Counted from the stretch's first letter, positions 36,224-45,385 are shown. The stretch is 53,543 bases of DNA from Gemmatimonadaceae bacterium (GCA_947457545.1 CANGXD010000010.1:1-53543); one strand, 5' to 3'. The notes: generated by a model from the letters alone, not told the origin. Numbers and translations are program-made.

Positions 36224-37971
36224 CAATCCTTCCCGCCGGGCGGTACGCGCCCCTGGCGTTGCTTGCGTCCCTGCACGTCCTTCTCTTCCCGCGCGGCGCT
36301 ATTGAGCAACGCGTCTGCTTGCCGTTGATCGAGCCCACCCTCCGACTGCGGCTGCTCCTTTTGGTCGTTGTTCTGCTTGTTGCCCCCGCCTCCTCCACCA
36401 CCACCGCCGCCGCCACTTTGCGGCGGCTGCTTCTGCAAGGCGAGCTCGTAGTTCCACTTGGCATCGGCATAGTCGGGCCGCTCGATCAGGTACGCGCGAT
36501 AGGCCGCGCGAGCGGCAGCCAGCTGTTGGTCAGCTTCGGGGAAGTCCGGCGTACGCCCCATCTTGAGCGCCGCGAGGCCGGCGTTGAAGCGCGCGCGAGC
36601 ACGCACGTCGCCGTCACTATTGCGCCGCACGGCCTCCAACAGCCCCGCCGCTTCCTTGAGGGAATCGGCGCCCAAGACTGCGGTGCCCAAGTTATACACG
36701 GTGCGCGAAGTGGTGTCGCCCTTCGCGATGAGGGAGCGATACGCCGCAATCGCCTCGGCCACGCGGCCCTCCTTGAACAGCGCCGCAGGATCCGGCTCAC
36801 CGGCGCAGGCCACGAAGCTCGACGGCACCAGCACCAACACGAGCAGCGCCAGCGATGAGGCGGCACGCGGCACGGTCGCGGCGCCCAATCGCGAGGCGTG
36901 ACCGGTATCGGCCGCCTCCGCGCGCGAGCGGCGCACCAATCGCCACGTGTCGTAGCCGAGCAGCAACAGCGCCGGCAGCAGGAACCACGCGACCCGCGGC
37001 ACATGGTCCTCGCGCGTGTCCACCTGTCGGCGCGCGGTGCGCAACGAACGCAGCGCCCCGCGAATGCGCGTGGCCTTGTCGGACGACTCCGCCGGGATGA
37101 ACGTGCCACCGGCCGCCGTCGCGGCCTTCTCGAGCAACGCGGGGGCGTAGCGGGTCACCACCACGTTGCCGTCGTCGTCGACCTTGGGCTTCACCACCGA
37201 CCCGTCGCGCACGGGAATCGTGCTCCCCTTGGTCGTGCCAAATCCGACGGTGACGAGGCTGACACCTTTGCCGCCGGCTTCACGGGCGGCGACTTCGACG
37301 TCTTCGGCCGCGTCGAACGATTCACCATCGGTCATGATCACGAGTGCACGATCGGCACTGCCATCGCTGGCGAGCAACAGCTCCGTGCCCTGCCGAATGG
37401 CTTTGGCAATCGAACTCCCCGCCTGCCCCACGACCGACGGATCGAGATTCTCGAGGAACAGCTCGAGCGCGCCGTCGTCCGCGGTGAGCGGCGTGAGGAT
37501 GTAGCTACGTCCTGCAAAGGCGATGAGCGCCACGCGATCGGCCTGCGACATGGCGCGGAGTCGGCGAACCTCCTGCTTGACCCGCTCGAGCCGGTTTGGC
37601 TTGTCGTCGGGCGCCATCATCGACAACGAGGCATCGATGGCGATCGCCATGTCGATCCCGCGTGAACTCATGGGGCCACGCGAGAGCCCCCACCGCGGTC
37701 CGGCGAGCGCCAGACCGATCAGCAGCGCTGCCGCGACGAGCCGCACGGTACGGCGCCCATCGCCGGTATCCGTGCCACGAACGAGGCGCGCGAGGGCCGC
37801 CGCGTCGGCATAGCGGGCCAATCGCGACTCACGCTGCGCGGCGCGCTGGCGGCGCAGCCACCACACGACGAGCGGCAGGGCGACGGCCAGCACCAGATAG
37901 CCCGGTGTGTCGAAAACGAACGGCGGCACGTTGTCGCCGAGCGGGATCGTGAGTGAAGCCAGCGGATTCAT
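36220..37971 (-). CDS. BatB-BatC type fusion: VWA domain plus TPR
   Basis: The 583-residue protein has an N-terminal helix (about 23-40), a second helix near 78-91, a VWA domain with MIDAS motif DASLSMM (Asp113) and TPLTADDG, then two membrane helices and a TPR region (about 400-520) with YNLGTAVLGADS, ARARFNAGLAALKMG and YADAKWNYELALQKQ. It ends in an 11-residue glycine run and a Gln/Arg-rich tail. BatB (VWA) and BatC (TPR) are separate in most genomes; here they are joined. The complex supports aerotolerance and envelope stress in Bacteroides and Leptospira. Confidence 0.86.
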   Translation of the reverse strand: MNPLASLTIPLGDNVPPFVFDTPGYLVLAVALPLVVWWLRRQRAAQRESRLARYADAAALARLVRGTDTGDGRRTVRLVAAALLIGLALAGPRWGLSRGPMSSRGIDMAIAIDASLSMMAPDDKPNRLERVKQEVRRLRAMSQADRVALIAFAGRSYILTPLTADDGALELFLENLDPSVVGQAGSSIAKAIRQGTELLLASDGSADRALVIMTDGESFDAAEDVEVAAREAGGKGVSLVTVGFGTTKGSTIPVRDGSVVKPKVDDDGNVVVTRYAPALLEKAATAAGGTFIPAESSDKATRIRGALRSLRTARRQVDTREDHVPRVAWFLLPALLLLGYDTWRLVRRSRAEAADTGHASRLGAATVPRAASSLALLVLVLVPSSFVACAGEPDPAALFKEGRVAEAIAAYRSLIAKGDTTSRTVYNLGTAVLGADSLKEAAGLLEAVRRNSDGDVRARARFNAGLAALKMGRTPDFPEADQQLAAARAAYRAYLIERPDYADAKWNYELALQKQPPQSGGGGGGGGGGGNKQNNDQKEQPQSEGGLDQRQADALLNSAAREEKDVQGRKQRQGRVPPGGKDW

Positions 37972-37978
37972 GCACACC

Positions 37979-39031
37979 TCACGGCAGCACTCCGCGCTTG
38001 GCCCGCAGCCAGAGCTCGGCGAGCAGGGCGAACACGCCGAGCAGCAGCGGCCACCGGAAGCGTTCCGTGTAGCGAATGAACGCCTTGGCTTCGACGGCGG
38101 TGCGTTCGAGGCGATCGATCTGTTCGTAAATGGCCTGAAGCGCCGCGGCATCTTTGGCGCGGAAGTACCGTCCACCGGTGGTATTCGCGATCTCCGTGAG
38201 CAACGGCTCGTCGATTTTCACGGGACGATTTTCGTAGCGGAGGCCAAACAGGCCGCGACCGACGGGCACCGGCGCCATTCCTTCGCTGCCCACCCCGATC
38301 GTGTAAATGCGAATGCCGAAGGCGCCGGCGGCCTGCGCCGCGGTACGTGGATCGATGGCGCCGCGATTGTTCTCACCGTCGGTGAGGAGCACCATGACAC
38401 GCGAGCGGCCGGGCGAGTTGCGTAGGCGGTTGGCCGCGGTGGCGATCGCGGTGCCAATGGCGGTGCCGTCCTCCAGCTGCCCGACCTGCAGGTTGTCGAT
38501 CGCCGCGAGCACGACCGGATAGTCCGTCGTGAGCGGCACCTGCGTCAGTGCTTCCCCCGAGAACGCGATCAACCCGACACGATCGGTCGTTCGACCAAGG
38601 ACAAACCGCTTGAGCTTTTCACGGGCGACTTCCATGCGGTTCTGCGGCTGAAAGTCCTCCGCGAGCATGGAGCTCGAAATGTCGACGGTGAGCGCGATAT
38701 CAATGCCATCGCTGTTCACCCGTTCCGCACGGGCGCCCGAGCGCGGTTGCGCGACCGCCACGATGAGTCCGGCGAGCGCCGCGACGCGCAGCCATGGCAA
38801 CCACTTGACCCATCGCAGCGACGGGCGTGGCCCCGTAGCGAGCACGCGGGCTCGGGAGAACGGGATCGTGCGCAGCTGCGCGGCGCGACGGCGTTGCCAC
38901 CAGATCCACAGCGGGAGGAGCGCCAGCAGGAGGAGCGCTTCGGGGTGTGCGAAGTTGAGCCCGAACAGGTTGAAGGCGCTGATGCGATCCAGCCACCATG
39001 CGCCGAGTCCGAGAGAGTCGGCGGCACTCAT
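37979..39031 (-). CDS. batA: BatA-like VWA-domain membrane protein
   Basis: The 350-residue protein has an N-terminal LLLLALLPLWIWW helix, another near 82-96, a VWA domain with intact MIDAS motif DISSSML (Asp117), TPLTTDY, and TDGENNRG, and a C-terminal membrane helix (RWPLLLGVFALLAELWL). It is one of the two VWA proteins of the Bat complex. It overlaps the upstream gene by four bases and ends seven bases before batBC. Confidence 0.92.
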   Translation of the reverse strand: MSAADSLGLGAWWLDRISAFNLFGLNFAHPEALLLLALLPLWIWWQRRRAAQLRTIPFSRARVLATGPRPSLRWVKWLPWLRVAALAGLIVAVAQPRSGARAERVNSDGIDIALTVDISSSMLAEDFQPQNRMEVAREKLKRFVLGRTTDRVGLIAFSGEALTQVPLTTDYPVVLAAIDNLQVGQLEDGTAIGTAIATAANRLRNSPGRSRVMVLLTDGENNRGAIDPRTAAQAAGAFGIRIYTIGVGSEGMAPVPVGRGLFGLRYENRPVKIDEPLLTEIANTTGGRYFRAKDAAALQAIYEQIDRLERTAVEAKAFIRYTERFRWPLLLGVFALLAELWLRAKRGVLP

Positions 39032-40083
39032 ACGCCGGCTCCGCTCTTCGGGCCGCGCGGCTTGCGAGATGCGCGCCGTGCGCTGTCTTCGAGGTCGTGC
39101 TTCTCGCGTTCGACGGCCGCCGCAGCGGCCTTTCTCGCGGCCTCTTCGGCGGCTCGCCGCTCCTGCTCGACGCGCTCCACATGTTCGACGACGGCACGCG
39201 CGCCGCCAGCCAGCTCGCGCGCGCGCTCAGGTGATACGCGGCGCGCGGCGAACTTGATGCCATCGACATCAGCGAGCAAGGACAACAAGCGGTCGTGCGG
39301 GAGGCGCGCGTCGTCGGCGAGTGCGTCCAGCAGCTCGACGCTCGTAAGTGCGAGCGCGGCATTGGGAGCACGCGCGGCCAGATAGAGCCGCATGACGTCG
39401 ACCGAGAGGGCCACGTAGCGCCCGGCCTCACCGGCATCGGCCAGCCCGATCTGGTCGAGGCGATCGAACTCGTGGAGCGCGCGGCCATACACGTCGAGCG
39501 GCACCGGCGCCTTGCGTGTCACCGCGGCGCGGCGACGGCGCTTCCACAGCCACCAGAGCAGGCCGAGGGCCGCCAGCACGAGCAACGCCGGCCACCACTG
39601 CTGCCACCACGGCACCACGCGGGGGAAGAGGTCACGCGCCGGCTTCGGGATGTGCAGCGTACTGTCGCCGGGCAATACCGAACGGACGAACACGCGCGCG
39701 TTCGTCAGCGGAACACGCGTTGCGCTCCCGTCAATGCGGACCATGGCATCCGGCATGTCGAGCGGCAGCGAACCGACGTCCCACGCGCTCAGGGTGTATT
39801 CGGCCTTCTCGCGCCGCATCCCGAGCTTGGTCCCTTCGTCGGTGATCTTCACGGGGCCGCGCATGGCCACGACGGCCGACGAGTCGGCGATGGTGGGCCA
39901 TTCGATGCGCGCGTTCGCCGGCACCGCGATGGTGACCACAAAGACGAACGGGTCACCGACGGTCACCGTATCGGGACGGACCATCGTCCCGGCGCGCACC
40001 CGCGCACCGGTCCCCGACGACAGAAAGGTCGTGTCGGCCTGCTGCGGCGGCTGTGCGACCGAGCGCGTGCGGTGGAGGTTCAT
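39028..40083 (-). CDS. Bat-locus membrane protein (DUF4381-like), unknown function
   Basis: The 351-residue protein has an N-terminal extracytoplasmic beta domain (about 30-150, VRAGTMVRPDTVTVGDPFVF onward), one membrane helix (about 160-183, WWPALLVLAALGLLWWLW) and a cytoplasmic part with a basic RRRR patch and a long charged helix rich in Glu, Arg and Ala (about 300-350). Its place between DUF58 and batA matches DUF4381-type or BatD-N-like proteins in MoxR/Bat loci. Reading from ATG 40083 overlaps the DUF58 stop by four bases. Confidence 0.74.
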   Translation of the reverse strand: MNLHRTRSVAQPPQQADTTFLSSGTGARVRAGTMVRPDTVTVGDPFVFVVTIAVPANARIEWPTIADSSAVVAMRGPVKITDEGTKLGMRREKAEYTLSAWDVGSLPLDMPDAMVRIDGSATRVPLTNARVFVRSVLPGDSTLHIPKPARDLFPRVVPWWQQWWPALLVLAALGLLWWLWKRRRRAAVTRKAPVPLDVYGRALHEFDRLDQIGLADAGEAGRYVALSVDVMRLYLAARAPNAALALTSVELLDALADDARLPHDRLLSLLADVDGIKFAARRVSPERARELAGGARAVVEHVERVEQERRAAEEAARKAAAAAVEREKHDLEDSARRASRKPRGPKSGAGV

Positions 40084-41051
40084 CGGCGCGGGATGTCGCG
40101 GCTTTCGACGGCGAGGGCCGCATCGCCCATGGCCCCGCGCGGGCCGGTGCGCACCGCGCCGTGCGCACGACGAGAGCGTGCCCGGAAGAACGCGAGCAGC
40201 GCATCGACGTAGCCATGCTCGGTGTGCACGATGATCTCATCGAGCCCGAGTCGACCGAACAACTTGCGACGCACTTCGTCTTCGGCAGCAATACGTTGTG
40301 CGAACGCCGCGCGCACCGCAGGGTGTGACGTGTCGATCTCGACGACGTCTCCGGTTTCCGGATCTTCGAGACGCGCCGCGCCGACGTTGGGGAGCACGCG
40401 CTCGGCGGGATCTTCGAGCGTCACGGCAATGACATCGTGGCGCTGCGCGAGACGCGCGAGGGGTTTCTCGACATCGTCCGCAATGAAGTCCGACGCGAGA
40501 AACACTACCGAACGATGCGGGAGCAATCGCATGAGGCGATCGACCGCGACGGTGAACGAGGTGCCACGTCCCTTGGGCTCGACGGCCAACAGATCGCGAA
40601 TGAGGCGCAGCGCGTGCTTGCGGCTCTTGCGCGCCGGCAGTGCGTGCTCGACCTGATCACTGAAGAGCATGAGCCCCACGCGATCGTTGTTGCGTACCGC
40701 CGCCAGCGAGAGGACGCCGGCGAGTTCGATGGCGAGGTCGTGCTTGAAGCGGGCGCGGGTGCCGAAGCGCGCCGACCCAGAGAGGTCGACCGCAAGCATG
40801 ATGGTGAGCTCACGCTCTTCGACATAGCGCTTGACGAACGGCTTGCCCATGCGCGCCGAGACGTTCCAGTCGATCGAGCGCACTTCGTCTCCGGGCTGGT
40901 ATTCGCGGACTTCGGCGAACTCCATCCCCTGCCCCTTGAAGAGCGAGCGATACTCACCGGCAAAGCGCGAATCGAGCAGCCGGCGCGTGCGCACCTCTAT
41001 GCGACGCACCTGCCGCAGGACGTCCGCGGTGGCGATGTCGGTCACGCTCAT
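40080..41051 (-). CDS. DUF58 protein of the MoxR/Bat locus
   Basis: The 323-residue protein contains the DUF58 signature GEYRSLFKGQGMEFAEVREY, followed by QPGDEVRSIDWNVSARMGKP and a VWA-like core with MLAVDLSGSARFGT and LASDFIADDVEKPL. DUF58 proteins are encoded next to MoxR ATPases and are thought to work with them as co-chaperones. It lies 24 bases after moxR and overlaps the next gene by four bases. Confidence 0.92.
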   Translation of the reverse strand: MSVTDIATADVLRQVRRIEVRTRRLLDSRFAGEYRSLFKGQGMEFAEVREYQPGDEVRSIDWNVSARMGKPFVKRYVEERELTIMLAVDLSGSARFGTRARFKHDLAIELAGVLSLAAVRNNDRVGLMLFSDQVEHALPARKSRKHALRLIRDLLAVEPKGRGTSFTVAVDRLMRLLPHRSVVFLASDFIADDVEKPLARLAQRHDVIAVTLEDPAERVLPNVGAARLEDPETGDVVEIDTSHPAVRAAFAQRIAAEDEVRRKLFGRLGLDEIIVHTEHGYVDALLAFFRARSRRAHGAVRTGPRGAMGDAALAVESRDIPRR

Positions 41052-41075
41052 ACGGCGGTGATTACGACGTGTGCA

Positions 41076-42050
41076 TTACGGGGCTTCGACGACTGCAAGC
41101 AGCCGGGCCACGATGGTGTCGCTCGTCACGCCTTCGGCGTCCGCTTCGAACGAGGTCAGCACGCGATGCCGCAGCACGTCCGGGGCAATGCTCTTCACAT
41201 CGTCGGGGGTGACGAACGCGCGCCCACGAAGAAACGCGTGCGCACGCGCAGCCTGTCCCAACGCAATCGTTGCGCGTGGTGACGCGCCGAATTCGATGAG
41301 CGGGCGCAGATCGGGAGCGCCGACTTCATGCGGGAAACGCGTGGCGTGCACCAACTCGACGATGTAATCGACGATGCGTTCATCCATGTACAGCTCGGAG
41401 ATGCGACGCCGGGCGTCGAGCAGTGCCTCTGGCGACGCGACCGGCGTGATGTCGACTTTGTCTCCACCGGCCATGCGCCGCAGGATTTCCTTCTCTTCGG
41501 CGCGGGTGGGATAGCCGACCCGCAGCTTCATCATGAAGCGATCCACCTGCGCTTCGGGCAACGGGTACGTGCCCTCCTGCTCGATGGGGTTCTGCGTGGC
41601 GAGCACGAGGAACGGTTCGGCCAGACGGTACGTGGTGCCGCCGATCGTCACCTGCTTTTCCTGCATCGCTTCGAGCAGCGCCGCCTGCACCTTGGCCGGC
41701 GCACGATTGATTTCGTCGGCGAGGATGATGTTGGCGAAAATCGGCCCATGCTTGACGCGGAACTCGCCGGTGGGCTGATCGAAGATCTGCGTGCCGACGA
41801 CGTCGGCGGGGAGCAGGTCCGGGGTGAACTGAATGCGCTGAAACGTGGTGCGCACGGTTTCCGCCAACGTCCGGACGGTCAGTGTCTTGGCGAGCCCCGG
41901 GACGCCTTCGAGCAGGACGTGTCCTCCGGTGAGGAGGCTGATGAGCAGCCGCTCCACCATGTATTCCTGTCCGACGATGCGGCGTGCGACTTCGCGCAAT
42001 ACGCCCTGTACCAGAGCCGCGTCCTGTGACGTGGCAACACTCGTGGTCAC
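41076..42050 (-). CDS. moxR: MoxR-family AAA+ ATPase
   Basis: The 324-residue protein shows Walker A GVPGLAKT, the FQRIQFTPDLLPADVVG segment, Walker B IILADEINRAPAKVQAALLE, LATQNPIEQEGTYPLPEAQVDRF and the C-terminal SPRATIALGQAARAHAFLRG. MoxR ATPases act as maturation chaperones for VWA-domain partners such as the Bat proteins encoded downstream. A GTG start at 42050 is preceded by AGGAGCAGG. It is the first gene of the long minus-strand run; the 147 bases before it hold GC-rich repeats but no clear promoter. Confidence 0.95.
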   Translation of the reverse strand: MTTSVATSQDAALVQGVLREVARRIVGQEYMVERLLISLLTGGHVLLEGVPGLAKTLTVRTLAETVRTTFQRIQFTPDLLPADVVGTQIFDQPTGEFRVKHGPIFANIILADEINRAPAKVQAALLEAMQEKQVTIGGTTYRLAEPFLVLATQNPIEQEGTYPLPEAQVDRFMMKLRVGYPTRAEEKEILRRMAGGDKVDITPVASPEALLDARRRISELYMDERIVDYIVELVHATRFPHEVGAPDLRPLIEFGASPRATIALGQAARAHAFLRGRAFVTPDDVKSIAPDVLRHRVLTSFEADAEGVTSDTIVARLLAVVEAP

Positions 42051-42197
42051 GTAACCCTGCTCCTGTGTGTGAGACCTGCGTGAATCACGCCTGTTTCCGC
42101 ATACCCCGACAAGGCACCGTCTGCTCCATGGGCCCTGTCGAGTGCCGCCGGCGCCCCCTGCCCAACCCGGCGGCGGCGGCGGGCGTCACGGCCGTTG

Positions 42198-43286
42198 TCA
42201 CATCTTGCCGATGATGGCGTCGAGCACCGTGCGTTCCGCCGCGGTGAGCGCACGCGCTTCGCCTGACGGCAGATTCCCCAGCCGGACAGGACCGAAGTTG
42301 GTGCGCACGAGGCGTTCCACCTCGAGGTCGAGCGCATCGCAGATGCGTCGGACTTCGTGCGTCTTGCCTTCGGCGATGGTGATCTCGAAGGCCCAGCGCC
42401 TGGCGCCCAGCGGGTGCGCCTGCACGTCCTTGGGGGTGACGAGGCCGTCTTCGAGCTGCACGCCCTGCTTGGCGCGCTTGGCCGCGGAGACCGCATCGCC
42501 ACGCACCGTCGCGATGTAGGTCCGTTCGACTTCGCGGCTGGGATGCGTGAGGGCGTGGGCGGCGGTGCCGTCGGTGGTCAGGAGCAGCACGCCCTCGGTC
42601 ATGAAGTCGAGCCGTCCCACGTAGACGAGCCCCGGGACATCCTCGACGAGATCGAAGACGGTTTTACGCCCCTGGGGATCTTTGCGCGTGGTCATCGTGG
42701 CGGCGGGCTTGTTGAGCACGATCCAGCGATGGGCGGTGATCTTCGTTTTGACGGTGGCGCCGTCGAGCGTGATGACGTCACGGGCGGGGTCGACCGATTG
42801 CCCGATTTGCGCCACGACGCCATTGACGAGCACCCGTCCCGCGGCGACTGCGAGGTCGGCTTCGCGACGCGACACGACGCCGGCGCGTGCGAGCGCACGC
42901 TGAACGCGCATGGGGCCTTCATCGCGCGCCTTGACGGTGCCACCCGCTTTGTTGATGAACTGGCCACCGCCAGGGATCATGGCGGGCTTGGCCGCCGGAC
43001 GCGCCGGTCCCTTCTTGCGGGGGTCCCGGCGTGGCGCCTGCCGCGCGTCGCCGTCGCCACCGCGGCCACGGCTTTCGCTGCGTGAGGCCTCGTGCGAGCG
43101 GGACGCCGGGTTGATGTCGGACTTGGCCGCGGGCCTGGCACTGGAGCGGCCCGCCGGTTTCGCGGGGCCTTTACCCGGGCCCCGGCTGCCGCCCTGCCCC
43201 GATGTCTTGGATGAGGGGCGCGAGGCACCGCCGCGGCTGCTATTGCGGGGGCCGCCTTCCCCGCCGGAACGACGCGCGGGCGTCAC
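42198..43286 (-). CDS. rluB: RluB-like 23S rRNA pseudouridine synthase with long basic N-terminal extension
   Basis: The 362-residue enzyme begins with about 125 residues rich in Gly, Ser, Arg, Lys and Pro, unlikely to fold. An S4 domain follows (126-163, MRVQRALARAGVVSRREADL) and then the RsuA/RluB catalytic domain with Asp227 in YVGRLDFMTEGVLLLTTDG, NKPAATMTTRKDPQGRKTVF and GKTHEVRRI. It probably modifies 23S rRNA (position 2605 in E. coli for RluB). It overlaps scpB by four bases. Confidence 0.9.
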   Translation of the reverse strand: MTPARRSGGEGGPRNSSRGGASRPSSKTSGQGGSRGPGKGPAKPAGRSSARPAAKSDINPASRSHEASRSESRGRGGDGDARQAPRRDPRKKGPARPAAKPAMIPGGGQFINKAGGTVKARDEGPMRVQRALARAGVVSRREADLAVAAGRVLVNGVVAQIGQSVDPARDVITLDGATVKTKITAHRWIVLNKPAATMTTRKDPQGRKTVFDLVEDVPGLVYVGRLDFMTEGVLLLTTDGTAAHALTHPSREVERTYIATVRGDAVSAAKRAKQGVQLEDGLVTPKDVQAHPLGARRWAFEITIAEGKTHEVRRICDALDLEVERLVRTNFGPVRLGNLPSGEARALTAAERTVLDAIIGKM

Positions 43287-43837
43287 TCGGGAACGACCGT
43301 GGCGTTCCCCGCGCCCCGCAGCGCGATCGCGAGTTCGTCAGCGCGCGGCAACTCCTCGAGGTGACGGAGGGCGAACTGTTCGAGGAACTGCGGTGTGGTG
43401 CCGTACAGCAGCGGTCGACCGATGCCCTCGCTGCGCCCCACGATGTCGATGAGGTTGCGTTCGTGCAGCGACTTGAGCACGGAGCCCACGGCGACGCCGC
43501 GGATCTCTTCGATTTCGGCGCGCCCGATGGGTTGCCGATAGGCCACGATAGCCAGCGTTTCAAGCGCGGCGGCGGACAACTTGGTGGGGCGGACAGCGAC
43601 CTGCGCGCGCTCGATCGCTTCGGCGAACTCGGCGCGCGTCAGGATTTGCCAGCCGCCGCCCTGCTCGACGAGTTCGACGCCATGGCCGTCAATGTCGTAG
43701 TGCTCACGCAGTTCATCGAGTGCCGCGGCGACCGCCGCCGGGCTCGATTCGGCATCGAGCGCCTCGAGGGCAACGAGCGGAATGGGGCGTGGCGCGGCGA
43801 ACAGCGCGGCTTCAAGCAGCTTCGCTAATGGCGTCAC
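43283..43837 (-). CDS. scpB: Segregation and condensation protein ScpB
   Basis: The 184-residue winged-helix protein starts MTPLAKLLEAALFAAPRPIP and has the ScpB signature LSAAALETLAIVAYRQPIGR, EIEEIRGVAVGSVLKSLHER and the RPLLYGTTPQFLEQFAL stretch. With ScpA and SMC it forms the bacterial condensin. The GTG start gives a 26-base overlap with the scpA end. Confidence 0.96.
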   Translation of the reverse strand: MTPLAKLLEAALFAAPRPIPLVALEALDAESSPAAVAAALDELREHYDIDGHGVELVEQGGGWQILTRAEFAEAIERAQVAVRPTKLSAAALETLAIVAYRQPIGRAEIEEIRGVAVGSVLKSLHERNLIDIVGRSEGIGRPLLYGTTPQFLEQFALRHLEELPRADELAIALRGAGNATVVPE

Positions 43838-44561
43838 GATTGATCTCCACAGAGCCGAAGGGACGCGTCTGCGCGATGCGCAGTTCGCCGAGCTTCGCCA
43901 TTTCGAGCAGGGCCAGGAGCACGGACAGGATCTGCCACGGCTCTGCATCACGACCCACGAGGTCCGACCAGCGGGCGGCGCGGCGCATGGCGAGCACCGC
44001 ACGCACGGTGGTCATCGCGCCAGCGACATCGAGCGCGCGCGGAATGACCTCGTGAATCTTGGGTTCTTTGGTGGTCCGCAACACGCGGTCGACGGCGGCC
44101 AGCAGCTCACCCAGTGAGAGCGAGAGGGGCGCGTTGAGCGGCGTGATGTCGGCGGCGATGGGAATGAAGCGGCGCGGAAACTGATGGCGGCGCTCTTCCC
44201 CACGGCGTTCGAGCAGGTCGACGACCTCACGCATCTGCTGGTATTCGAGCAGTCGACGGACGAGTTCGGCGCGGGGATCTTCCCACGACTCTTCGCCGTC
44301 GGCGCGCGGCAACAGCATCTGCGCCTTGATGCGGAGCAGCCGGGCCGCCATTTCGAGATAATCGGCGGCCTCGTCGAGTCCGAGCGTGCTGATGCGCGCG
44401 AGGAACTGTTCGGCGATGCGGGCGATCGGGATGTCGTAGATGTCCACCTGCTCGTCGCGAATGAGCGACAGGAGCAGGTCGAGCGGGCCGGTGAAGTGGC
44501 TCAGCTCGATGACGAACGACGACGTCTCGGTGGGGATGGGGCGGAAGTTCGGTGCGATCAC
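43812..44561 (-). CDS. scpA: Segregation and condensation protein ScpA
   Basis: The 249-residue kleisin starts MIAPNFRPIPTETSSFVIEL, followed by SHFTGPLDLLLSLIRDEQVD and YDIPIARIAEQFLARI, the N-terminal SMC-neck binding region, and a C-terminal winged helix ending EMAKLGELRIAQTRPFG. It bridges the SMC heads with ScpB. It begins seven bases after the M50 protease stop. The GTG start at 44561 has no strong ribosome site, suggesting coupled translation. Confidence 0.94.
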   Translation of the reverse strand: MIAPNFRPIPTETSSFVIELSHFTGPLDLLLSLIRDEQVDIYDIPIARIAEQFLARISTLGLDEAADYLEMAARLLRIKAQMLLPRADGEESWEDPRAELVRRLLEYQQMREVVDLLERRGEERRHQFPRRFIPIAADITPLNAPLSLSLGELLAAVDRVLRTTKEPKIHEVIPRALDVAGAMTTVRAVLAMRRAARWSDLVGRDAEPWQILSVLLALLEMAKLGELRIAQTRPFGSVEINRDAISEAA

Positions 44562-44568
44562 GCTGAGG

Positions 44569-45252
44569 TCACGCGTCGAAAGGGTTGGGAAGCAAATACG
44601 GCAGATACAGCTGCTGCGCAATACGGCTGACGGCGAAGGCGGGGGTCATCCAGAGATTCACCAGCGGACGGCCGAACGAGAGCAGTGCGAAGAGCAGCAG
44701 AAACCCGACCGCGCCGATGCGCTGGTACTGGAGCGACCAGCGCGGCGGCAGCAGGTACTTGAAGACGTGAGACCCGTCGAGCGGCGGAATGGGAATGAGA
44801 TTGAACGCCGCCAGCACGAGGTTGATGATGATGCCCTGATTGAACATGAGCTGCAGCACGAACAGCGGCCGTGCTGCTGCCGGAAACTGCTGCCCCAGCA
44901 CGCCGACCGCGATGATAAGCGGCACACACGCCAGGGCTATGATGACGTTCACCGTGACACCAGCCAGCGACACGATGATGTCGCCCCGCCGGTAGTTGCG
45001 GTAATTGCGGGGGTTGACCGGCACCGGCTTGGCGCCGCCGAAAATGGGGCCGCCGAGAAAGGCCAGCATGACCGGCACAATGACGGTCATGAAGGGGTCG
45101 ATATGCTTGATCGGATTCCAGGTGAGTCGCCCCAACTGGTACGCCGTCATGTCCCCCTGCCGCATTGCCGCATAGCCGTGCGCATACTCGTGGGCGACCA
45201 TCGAGAAGAGCAGGACCGGGAATACGAGCGCGAGTTGCTGGGCGAAATCCAC
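44569..45252 (-). CDS. Site-2-protease-type M50 intramembrane peptidase
   Basis: The 227-residue polytopic protein carries HEYAHGYAA (HExxH zinc motif, about 21-29) and the second zinc motif NLIPIPPLDGSHV near 165-177, with several membrane helices. It lacks a PDZ domain and is of the small YwhC-like type. It probably cleaves membrane proteins within the bilayer; the substrate is unknown. It is the first gene of the run that continues with scpA, scpB and rluB. Confidence 0.93.
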   Translation of the reverse strand: MDFAQQLALVFPVLLFSMVAHEYAHGYAAMRQGDMTAYQLGRLTWNPIKHIDPFMTVIVPVMLAFLGGPIFGGAKPVPVNPRNYRNYRRGDIIVSLAGVTVNVIIALACVPLIIAVGVLGQQFPAAARPLFVLQLMFNQGIIINLVLAAFNLIPIPPLDGSHVFKYLLPPRWSLQYQRIGAVGFLLLFALLSFGRPLVNLWMTPAFAVSRIAQQLYLPYLLPNPFDA

Positions 45253-45337
45253 CGCGGCAGCCGGGAAGAAAATGAAGCGTGAGCCAGGAAAGCGGGCGCC
45301 TTCTCCAGAAACGCGAATGCAAGCAAATCAGAAGGTG

Positions 45338-45366
45338 AAGCTAGCGATCCGGAGGGGGGATGTCAA
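45338..45366 (-). promoter_or_regulatory. Promoter of the M50-scpA-scpB-rluB run
   Basis: On the minus strand TTGACA (45366-45361), the consensus -35, and TAGCTT (45343-45338) are separated by 17 bases, matching the two TTGAC/TAGCTT promoters at rimP and groESL. The M50 start at 45252 is about 80 bases downstream. Confidence 0.78.
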
Positions 45367-45385
45367 AAGTATTCCACACAAAAAG

